The notes beneath the pieces are model-generated. The model made no database searches and was not told the origin of the DNA. It was given only the letters and a program-made list of their open reading frames with translations. From the NCBI GenBank assembly GCA_023266455.1, contig JAHFQD010000162.1, forward strand, positions 1-5,120: a DNA stretch of 5,120 nucleotides, read 5' to 3'. The DNA comes from Candidatus Muproteobacteria bacterium (GTDB lineage Bacteria; Pseudomonadota; Gammaproteobacteria; Acidiferrobacterales; Sulfurifustaceae). Position numbers and translations under genes: made by a program. Of this stretch, positions 1 to 5,120 are shown piece after piece. Position 1 is the stretch's first letter. Each line of letters begins with the position of its first letter.

Positions 1-87
1 CCAAAGAAAGCGCTCGGCGGATTAACGCCCAGTGCGTATGCAAGACAATTGGTTGCAAAGACGGTTACAGTAACTACCGGACTCTAG
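1..87 (+). CDS. IS3-family transposase OrfB, C-terminal end (partial, 5' part outside window)
   Basis: The + strand is open from base 1 to a TAG at 85-87, giving 28 residues that begin PKKALGGLTPSAYARQ. The block ALGGLTPSAYARQ matches the extreme C-terminus of IS3-family OrfB transposases (rve/DDE integrase core), where a conserved 'RPH..LGG.TP..YA' segment follows the catalytic glutamate and closes the protein. Proteins of this family cut and join the ends of the insertion sequence. The DDE residues would lie upstream of the window and cannot be checked, so whether the gene is intact is unknown. The usual RPH is replaced by a lysine pair, or lies just outside. It runs towards the 3' end of valS. 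The call rests on one short recognised motif plus a correctly placed stop, so family assignment is moderate and no subgroup can be given. Confidence 0.6.
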   Translation, partial: PKKALGGLTPSAYARQLVAKTVTVTTGL

Positions 88-120
88 AGCCAATTGCTAC
101 TCAAGATGGGGGGATGTCGG
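1..120 (+). mobile_element. Right-hand end of an IS3-family insertion sequence (boundary approximate)
   Basis: This entry covers the transposase tail and the short non-coding stretch after its stop. In IS3-family elements the right inverted repeat normally lies within some tens of bases of the OrfB stop. A run of six G at 108-113, within GATGGGGGGATGTCGG, resembles the C-rich inner part of many IS3-family terminal repeats read from outside. I could not identify a terminal dinucleotide, and the left end and any target duplication are outside the window. The right boundary is therefore a guess. Confidence 0.4.
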
Positions 121-274
121 GCTGTATGATTAATTTCGCAGGAGAAGAATTGGGGAAGCAACGATAGTTTTTGATCGAAATTTCTAATTGCATTATGACC
201 CACCTATAGGAATTCAACAGGAGTCTGGCAGAAATCTTCTAGGAAACCATCGTGACGTAATTAGTTCGCAAGCG
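88..274. other. Non-coding gap between the transposase stop and the valS stop
   Basis: This stretch of 187 bases separates two convergent genes. It is more AT-rich than the body of valS and carries no convincing open frame. The first 30 bases or so probably belong to the insertion sequence. I looked for a valS terminator, meaning a GC-rich stem followed by T residues on the minus strand, and saw none. GAAATTTC is a short self-complementary word only. Confidence 0.6.
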
Positions 275-3250
275 TTATTGTGGAAGCGCTGCAACTTTAG
301 TTTGTTGCGTTTTTAGATTCGTAAGTGCAGTTTCAAAATCTTTTACTCTCTGTTGTTCTTGCTCGACAACTTGCTTCGGTGCACGGGCTACAAAATCTGA
401 ATTAGAGAGCTTGCTTCTTGCTTTGACGATTTCTTTTTCCAATTTTTCCATTTCTTTTTTCAACCGTTCTAACTCCGCTTGCTTGTTAATCAGCGATCCA
501 AGTGGGATCAGCACTTTCATGTGACCGACGAGTGCGGTGGCGGAGTCGGGAGCGGATTTGCCTTGGTCTAACCAGGTGATCGATTCCGCTTTCGCCAGCG
601 TTTGGATGTAGGTGCGGTTGCGTTCAAGGTGATCGTGGTCGTGTTTGCTGCCGTCGGCGAAGAGGACGGGGACTTGTTTCGCCGGCGAGATGTCGGCTTC
701 GCCTCGGATGTTGCGGATACCGGTGATCACTTGCATGACCCAGGTCATTTCTTTCTTCGCGTTGTCATTGATCGCTGCTTTGTCCACAGCGGGGTAGGGT
801 TGCAGCATGACCGTTTCGCCTTTCTTGCCGGCGAGCGGTGCAACCCGTTGCCAAATTTCTTCGGTAATAAACGGCATGAACGGATGCATTAAGCGCAGTG
901 CGGCTTCTAGGACTTGTACCAACGTACGGCGAGTGCCGCGTTGGGCTTCGGCGGTGGCTTTGGGATCGGTTAGGACGACCTTCGAGAGTTCTAGGTACCA
1001 GCTGCAGTATTCGTCCCATATAAAGGAGTACATCTCTTGCGCGGCGAGGTCGAAGCGGTAGTCGTGGATGGCGGTTTCGACTTCTTGGGTTACTTCGTTT
1101 AGGCGCGTGATGATCCAGTGATCGGCGGCGTTGAGTTCTACCGCACCTGTTGCACCTCTCACCCCTGTCCCTCTCCCTGAGGGAGAGGGGACGTCGCTTT
1201 CAGCAATGGGAGAATCTACGCCGCAGTCATGACCCTCGGTGTTCATCAGCACATAGCGCGCGGCGTTCCAGAGTTTGTTGCAGAAGTTTCGGTAGCCTTC
1301 GATGCGACCTAAATCGAATTTGATGTCGCGGCCGAGCGTCGCGAGGCTGGCGAAGGTGAAGCGCAGGGCGTCGGTGCCATAAGCCGGAATGCCGTTCGGG
1401 AAATGTTTGCGCGTCGCAGTTTCGATTTTCTTCGCGAGTTGCGGTTGCATCATGCCGCTGGTGCGTTTGGCGATGAGATCGTCCAGGGTGATGCCGTCGA
1501 TTAAGTCGAGCGGGTCGAGGACGTTGCCTTTGGATTTCGACATCTTCTGGCCTTCGGCGTCGCGCACCAGGCCGTGGATGTAAACCTCTTTGAATGGCAC
1601 ATCGCCCGCGAACTTCACGCCCATCATGATCATGCGCGCGACCCAGAAAAAGATGATGTCGAAGCCGGTGACCAATACATTCGTGGGATAGAACGTTTTC
1701 AGTTCAGGTGTCTGCGTCGGCCAACCGAGCGTGGAGAAGGGCCAGAGCGCGGAGGAGAACCAAGTGTCGAGGACGTCTTTGTCTTGTTCCAGCGCCACGT
1801 CTTTTCCGTGTTTGGCGCGGGCTTTGGCTTTCGCTTCGGTTTCGGTGCGCGCGACGAAAATATTTCCGTCGGCGTCGTACCACGCAGGGATGCGATGGCC
1901 CCACCAGATCTGGCGGCTGATGCACCAGTCTTGAATGTTGCGCATCCACTGGTAGTAAGTCTTGGTCCAATTCTCCGGAACGAATTTGATGCGACCGTCT
2001 TCGACAACCTTGATCGCTTCTTTCGCCAGTGGTTCGACTTTGACGTACCACTGATCCGTCAGGAACGGTTCAACCACGGCGTTGCTGCGGTCGCCGCGCG
2101 GGACTTTGAGTTTGTGCGGTTCGGTTTTTTCTAGCAGACCTTGGGCTTCGAGATCAGCGATGATTTGTTTGCGAGCTTTGTAGCGGTCGAGGCCTTGATA
2201 CGCGACTGGAATATGTTCTAACGTTTTCAGCAGATCGTAAGTTACATGAAGCGTTTCGTCGATAGATTGTCCAATAGGCGTGGAAGGATTATTACTAGGT
2301 CGGGAAATGATCTGTGCACTGCGATCGAAGATATTGATCATCGGCAGGTTGTGACGCTTGCCGACTTCATAGTCGTTGAAGTCATGCGCCGGCGTAATCT
2401 TCACGCAACCGGAACCGAATTCTTTATCCACGTAATCATCGGCGATCACGGGAATCTTGCGACCGGTGAGCGGCAGTTCGACCTGCTTGCCTATTAAGTG
2501 TTTGTAACGCTCGTCTTCGGGATTCACCGCGACGGCGGTGTCGCCGAGCATTGTCTCTGGGCGCGTAGTCGCGACGACGAGATGTTCTTTCGTGCCTACG
2601 ACCGGATAACGCAAGTGCCACAGGCCGCCGTTTTCTTCTTCGGAAATGACTTCGAGGTCAGACACCGCGGTGTGCAGCACCGGATCCCAGTTCACCAGTC
2701 GCTGACCGCGATAGATCAACCCTTCTTCGTGCAAGCGCACGAACACTTCGGTCACGGCTTTCGACAAACCCTCGTCCATGGTGAAGCGCTCGCGCGACCA
2801 GTCCATCGACGCGCCCATGCGTCGCGACTGTTGTGTGATCGCACCGCCGGATTGTTCCTTCCATTTCCACACGCGGTCGATGAAGTCGTCGCGACCCAAG
2901 TCGTGACGCGTTTTACCTTCGGCTTGTAGTTGGCGCTCGACCACCATTTGCGTCGCGATGCCAGCGTGATCGGTGCCCGGCTGCCACAAGGTGTTCTCGC
3001 CCTTCATGCGGCGGTGGCGAATCAGCGCGTCCATGATCGTTTGGTTGAACGCATGACCCATGTGCAACACGCCCGTGACGTTCGGCGGCGGCAGCATGAT
3101 GCAGTAACTCGGGCCCTCGCCCGAGGGTTTGAAATGACCGTGGCTTTCCCAATTCTGGTAAATACGTTTTTCGATGGCGTGCGGGTCGTACGCCTTGTTC
3201 AGCGTCGCTTCGTTGGCGGAATCGTCATTTTGGTTCTTGGGGTGGTTCAT
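275..3250 (-). CDS. valS: Valyl-tRNA synthetase (class Ia), complete
   Basis: This cytoplasmic enzyme joins valine to tRNA-Val using ATP and hydrolyses mischarged Thr-tRNA-Val in its editing domain. The 991 residues hold every family hallmark: [13 protein letters not shown] with the HIGH-type signature HMGH at 63-66; [10 protein letters not shown] at 92-101; the CP1 editing-domain block [13 protein letters not shown] at 228-240; GDRS and LTDQWYVK near 386-404; [19 protein letters not shown] at 441-459; [20 protein letters not shown] at 492-511; the KMSKS loop at 569-573; the anticodon-binding domain from about 709; and a Lys/Glu-rich C-terminal coiled coil at about 921-982. The E. coli enzyme has 951 residues. 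The extra length is an N-terminal extension of about 18 residues before [18 protein letters not shown], about a dozen residues near 311-345, and about 20 residues at 685-704 encoded by a palindromic repeat. The ATG at 3250 is the only ATG upstream of the conserved N-terminus. It has only a weak AGG just upstream. No holC or pepA precedes it. Confidence 0.98.
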   Translation of the reverse strand: MNHPKNQNDDSANEATLNKAYDPHAIEKRIYQNWESHGHFKPSGEGPSYCIMLPPPNVTGVLHMGHAFNQTIMDALIRHRRMKGENTLWQPGTDHAGIATQMVVERQLQAEGKTRHDLGRDDFIDRVWKWKEQSGGAITQQSRRMGASMDWSRERFTMDEGLSKAVTEVFVRLHEEGLIYRGQRLVNWDPVLHTAVSDLEVISEEENGGLWHLRYPVVGTKEHLVVATTRPETMLGDTAVAVNPEDERYKHLIGKQVELPLTGRKIPVIADDYVDKEFGSGCVKITPAHDFNDYEVGKRHNLPMINIFDRSAQIISRPSNNPSTPIGQSIDETLHVTYDLLKTLEHIPVAYQGLDRYKARKQIIADLEAQGLLEKTEPHKLKVPRGDRSNAVVEPFLTDQWYVKVEPLAKEAIKVVEDGRIKFVPENWTKTYYQWMRNIQDWCISRQIWWGHRIPAWYDADGNIFVARTETEAKAKARAKHGKDVALEQDKDVLDTWFSSALWPFSTLGWPTQTPELKTFYPTNVLVTGFDIIFFWVARMIMMGVKFAGDVPFKEVYIHGLVRDAEGQKMSKSKGNVLDPLDLIDGITLDDLIAKRTSGMMQPQLAKKIETATRKHFPNGIPAYGTDALRFTFASLATLGRDIKFDLGRIEGYRNFCNKLWNAARYVLMNTEGHDCGVDSPIAESDVPSPSGRGTGVRGATGAVELNAADHWIITRLNEVTQEVETAIHDYRFDLAAQEMYSFIWDEYCSWYLELSKVVLTDPKATAEAQRGTRRTLVQVLEAALRLMHPFMPFITEEIWQRVAPLAGKKGETVMLQPYPAVDKAAINDNAKKEMTWVMQVITGIRNIRGEADISPAKQVPVLFADGSKHDHDHLERNRTYIQTLAKAESITWLDQGKSAPDSATALVGHMKVLIPLGSLINKQAELERLKKEMEKLEKEIVKARSKLSNSDFVARAPKQVVEQEQQRVKDFETALTNLKTQQTKVAALPQ
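1157..1192. repeat. GC-rich palindromic dispersed-type repeat inside valS, read in frame
   Basis: A perfect 9-bp inverted repeat, CCCTCTCCC at 1169-1177 and GGGAGAGGG at 1181-1189, surrounds a TGA centre. It is preceded by CTCACCCCTGT. This is the form of the abundant 'CCCTCTCCC...GGGAGAGGG' intergenic repeats seen across many proteobacterial genomes, and its translation ([12 protein letters not shown], residues 688-699 of ValRS) is a familiar by-product of such repeats falling within genes. The frame stays open on the valS strand. It falls between MNTEGHDCG (669-677) and the conserved [11 protein letters not shown] (709-719), where the E. coli enzyme has only about nine residues. A single copy cannot prove that it is repeated in this genome. 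Confidence 0.65.
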
Positions 3251-3333
3251 AGCCTGGGCGCGTTGAGAATAATGGGGAAAACGGCCGGAAATTCTATCAG
3301 GGTTGGCTGGAGGGCCGGTACTTGGTCAACACA

Positions 3334-3376
3334 GAATCGCGGCGGATAGGCGCGCTAAATCCTGAATCCGCGATTC
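3334..3376. repeat. 9-bp perfect inverted repeat with nested palindrome
   Basis: GAATCGCGG at 3334-3342 is the exact reverse complement of CCGCGATTC at 3368-3376, with 25 bases between. Inside the loop GGAT (3344-3347) can pair with ATCC (3359-3362), extending the stem across an uneven internal loop. The right arm also belongs to a local palindrome, GAATC-CGC-GATTC at 3364-3376, which would compete with the long stem. It could be an operator for a dimeric regulator, a cruciform, or structure at a promoter. The sequence alone does not decide. Its position, about 70 bases beyond the valS -10 candidate and about 50 bases before the -35 candidate of the sensor gene, suits a shared operator. Confidence 0.5.
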
Positions 3377-3424
3377 GACGGTAGCCCCGATGGCTAGTCG
3401 GCGGGGTAAATCTCGCGTCGCCCC

Positions 3425-3452
3425 TTCAAAAGTCCTTCGAAATTGCCATAAT
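3425..3452 (+). promoter_or_regulatory. Putative sigma-70 promoter of the sensor gene
   Basis: TTCAAA at 3425-3430 matches four of six bases of the -35 consensus. CATAAT at 3447-3452 matches five of six of the -10 consensus, with a 16-bp spacer. Transcription would begin near 3459, giving a short leader of about 20 bases that still includes the ribosome binding site. The local AT-rich patch ATAATTAATTA stands out in an otherwise GC-rich region. Confidence 0.4.
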
Positions 3453-3463
3453 TAATTAGCACT

Positions 3464-3469
3464 GGAGAG
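3464..3469 (+). promoter_or_regulatory. Ribosome binding site of the sensor gene
   Basis: GGAGAG lies two bases before an ATG at 3472 and eight bases before a second in-frame ATG at 3478. The second spacing is normal for a Shine-Dalgarno sequence and the first is too tight, which favours translation from 3478. Confidence 0.6.
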
Positions 3470-3477
3470 ATATGCGC

Positions 3478-5120
3478 ATGGATGAAAGCGTTTTGCATAG
3501 TGATCCCACTTTAACCGATCGTTCGCGAGCGGTTGCCTTCTGCGGTATCGGGGCAATCGCACTCGGTGGCGTCGTGCTGATGGGGTGGGCATTACAGATC
3601 CCGATCCTGACCCAAATCTTTGCCGATTGGACGGCGATGGTCGTCAACACGGCGGCTAGTTTGGTTCTAGGCGCCATCGCGTTGTTAATTCCCGACGAGG
3701 AACCGAACCCGTTACGAATGGTGCGCCGCATTTGTGGCGCGCTCTTGGTGATAGTGAGCGCGCTGGTGTTGATCGAAAACCTGGCCCTTATCGATCTGCA
3801 CGTCGATTGGCCGAGCGCGCATCGCTGGTTGCAGGATAACAATACTCATCCTGGGCGCATGGCGCCTAACACCTGTGTCGGTTTTATTATGATCGGCTTG
3901 GTGGCGGCCTTCTCCGCCACGCGCGACTCGCGGTGGATACGCGGCATGGCGATCGCGGCCACGATCATCGGTATCACGGGACTTATCAGTTACTACCTCA
4001 AGCCGGAGTTCCTCTATAACAAACCGACCATTTTACGCATGGCGGTGCAAACGGCGATCGGCATTAGTTTGCTCGGCATTGGGTTTTGGATAAAGGCGCG
4101 CCGCTACATTCCAATCGGACGAACGCAAGATAAACATATTCTGATGACCGTCGCCGTCGCGCTGTTGGTGGTGGCTCTCGGCGCCGGTATCAGCGGATTC
4201 GCCTTCATGCAACAGCGCACCGAGCGCATGACAGCAGAAAATCTTCTTCGCGTACACGCGGATCGCAGCACGTTTTTTGCCAACGTGTTGTCCGAAGGTA
4301 CGCAAAACGCGGAAGTCATCGCTGCGCGTCCGAACGCGTTAGCGCAGATGCGCATCCTTTTAACCGCGCCGAAGGACGAAGTAACGCGCGGCCAACTGCA
4401 AAAAGTCGCGGACAGTTATTTGCCGTATGGCTTTCGTTGGATCGCGTTTTATCAACACGGCCAAGTCATCGCCCAAGCGGGCGCGCCGATTCCGAATGTT
4501 GAGATGCAAGTCGCTTTGCACGGCGCCAGTCGCCAAGCGCTGCTGTGGGCGGGTGAATATTTCTTGCGAACGCGCGCAATGGCGCAAGACAAACAAGGCG
4601 TCGTCGGAGAAATTATTACCGAACAGGCGTTGCCCGGGATCACGCGACTTTCCAGCGAATTCGATAACTGGGGCGAAACCGGCGAGATGGTGTTGTGCGA
4701 GATGAATAGTAATCCGTTCCGTTGTTTCCCCAGCCGTTTCTCGCATTCCCCGTTTACCGTGCCGCATAGGGTCGAGGATCGGGCGGTGCCCATGACGCAA
4801 GCCTTGAACGGTACGAATGGGACGTTGTCGTCCAAGGATTACCGTCAACAAAACGTGCTCGCGGCCTATGGACCGATCGGAGATTACGGTATCGGCATGG
4901 TGCTCAAAATGGATTGGGCGGAGATGTACGCGCCGGTACGCGAACAATTGCAATTAACGTTGCTGATGTTGGCGTTGCTGACAGGTATGAGCTTATGGGC
5001 GGTACGCGCGCGGTTGCGGCCGCTGGTGAATGAAATGGTCGAAGCGCGCCGCGGCGCCGAAGAGAGCCAAGCGCGTTTCATGGCGGCGGCGGAGAGTCAT
5101 CTCGATCCGTTTTATCTCAT
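3478..5120 (+). CDS. Membrane sensor protein: 7TM, periplasmic domain, TM, start of PAS (3' end outside window)
   Basis: The frame is open from the ATG at 3478 (or 3472) through the window end, giving 547 complete codons. Numbering from 3478, hydrophobic segments lie at about 18-40, 54-71, 84-104, 129-146, 156-173, 184-204 and 220-243, and an eighth at 489-509. Arg/Lys-rich loops (PLRMVRRI, ATRDSRWIR, KARRYIPIGR, RARLRP) all fall on the side expected to be cytoplasmic, so residues 244-488 should be periplasmic. That domain ends in GETGEMVLCEM, CFPSRF, a DYRQQNVLAAYGPIGDYGIG block and KMDWAEMYAPVREQ, a pattern I associate with Cache-like sensor domains of bacterial diguanylate cyclases, phosphodiesterases and kinases. 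After TM8 comes a charged helical linker (VNEMVEARRGAEES), then QARFMAAAESHLDPFYL, which resembles the start of a PAS domain. The output domain (GGDEF, EAL or histidine kinase) is not visible. The motif HPGRMAPNT before TM4 recurs in similar multi-TM sensors. The ligand is unknown. The gene is divergent from valS. Confidence 0.85.
   Translation, partial: MDESVLHSDPTLTDRSRAVAFCGIGAIALGGVVLMGWALQIPILTQIFADWTAMVVNTAASLVLGAIALLIPDEEPNPLRMVRRICGALLVIVSALVLIENLALIDLHVDWPSAHRWLQDNNTHPGRMAPNTCVGFIMIGLVAAFSATRDSRWIRGMAIAATIIGITGLISYYLKPEFLYNKPTILRMAVQTAIGISLLGIGFWIKARRYIPIGRTQDKHILMTVAVALLVVALGAGISGFAFMQQRTERMTAENLLRVHADRSTFFANVLSEGTQNAEVIAARPNALAQMRILLTAPKDEVTRGQLQKVADSYLPYGFRWIAFYQHGQVIAQAGAPIPNVEMQVALHGASRQALLWAGEYFLRTRAMAQDKQGVVGEIITEQALPGITRLSSEFDNWGETGEMVLCEMNSNPFRCFPSRFSHSPFTVPHRVEDRAVPMTQALNGTNGTLSSKDYRQQNVLAAYGPIGDYGIGMVLKMDWAEMYAPVREQLQLTLLMLALLTGMSLWAVRARLRPLVNEMVEARRGAEESQARFMAAAESHLDPFYL

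Larger units (their letters stand above)
3251..3477. promoter_or_regulatory. Divergent intergenic region between valS and the sensor gene
   Basis: This stretch of 227 bases holds the promoters of both divergent genes. For valS, on the minus strand, the best -10 candidate is TAGAAT (complement of 3291-3296), which would give a leader of roughly 35 bases. No good -35 lies at the right distance: TTGACC (complement of 3324-3329) is a fine hexamer but about 27 bp away, so this promoter is unproven. A second short inverted repeat, CCCCG at 3385-3389 and CGGGG at 3402-3406, could form a weak hairpin. No T run follows it, so it is not a typical terminator. No small open frame is convincing. Confidence 0.55.

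Noticed and set aside
271..290. AGCG...CGCT inverted words near the valS stop as a possible terminator
   Set aside because: The arms are only four bases, lie partly in the coding region and have no T run on either strand.
1157..1192. Reading the palindrome in valS as a terminator or a frameshift that breaks the gene
   Set aside because: The valS frame stays open across it and resumes in the conserved [11 protein letters not shown] segment. No T run follows the stem on either strand.
1574..2134. A 186-codon open frame on the + strand antisense to valS
   Set aside because: It is fully covered by the conserved valS catalytic core in the opposite strand. Its residues are a low-complexity Arg/Phe/Val-rich shadow with no recognisable domain, and it has no supporting ribosome binding site.
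3251..3333. A T-box or other tRNA-sensing leader upstream of valS
   Set aside because: T-box leaders are a feature of Firmicutes and some Actinobacteria. The region is too short and has no T-box consensus or specifier stem.
2498..3349. Two + strand open frames (2498-2929 and 2930-3349) antisense to the 5' half of valS
   Set aside because: They are shadow frames of a GC-rich, highly conserved gene. Composition is typical of antisense reading (many Arg, His and Val) and no family is recognisable.
3456..4953. Several minus-strand open frames (3456-3842, 4033-4305, 4360-4953 and others)
   Set aside because: They lie opposite the continuous sensor frame, whose transmembrane pattern, loop charges and sensor motifs show it to be the real gene. 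The antisense frames overlap each other and have no recognisable domains.

Overview
The window looks like a chromosomal segment of a proteobacterium, probably a gammaproteobacterium. The best evidence is the valyl-tRNA synthetase, which follows the E. coli-type enzyme closely block by block. GC content is moderate and the coding regions prefer G or C at third positions. I cannot name a genus.

Layout. Positions 1-87 (+) hold the last 28 codons of what looks like an IS3-family transposase (OrfB / integrase core), cut by the window edge. Positions 88-274 are non-coding: the right end of that element, then the 3' flank of valS. Positions 275-3250 (-) are a complete valS, which meets the transposase tail convergently. 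Inside valS, at about 1157-1192, lies a GC-rich palindromic dispersed-type repeat. It is read through in frame and adds roughly 20 residues at the junction of the catalytic core and the anticodon-binding domain. Positions 3251-3477 are a divergent intergenic region with a 9-bp perfect inverted repeat, a nested 13-bp palindrome, a plausible promoter and a ribosome binding site. From 3478 to the window end (+) runs a large membrane sensor protein with seven predicted N-terminal transmembrane segments, a periplasmic sensing domain of about 245 residues, an eighth transmembrane segment, a linker helix and the first residues of a PAS-like domain. It is cut before its output domain.

How the parts relate. 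valS is housekeeping and the sensor is a signalling protein. They are divergently transcribed and share only the intergenic region, so no functional link is implied. valS here does not follow holC, as it does in E. coli and many relatives, and must have its own promoter. No complete new system is visible. The most unusual items are the palindromic repeat domesticated inside an essential gene, the structured divergent intergenic region and the 7TM-plus-periplasmic sensor architecture.
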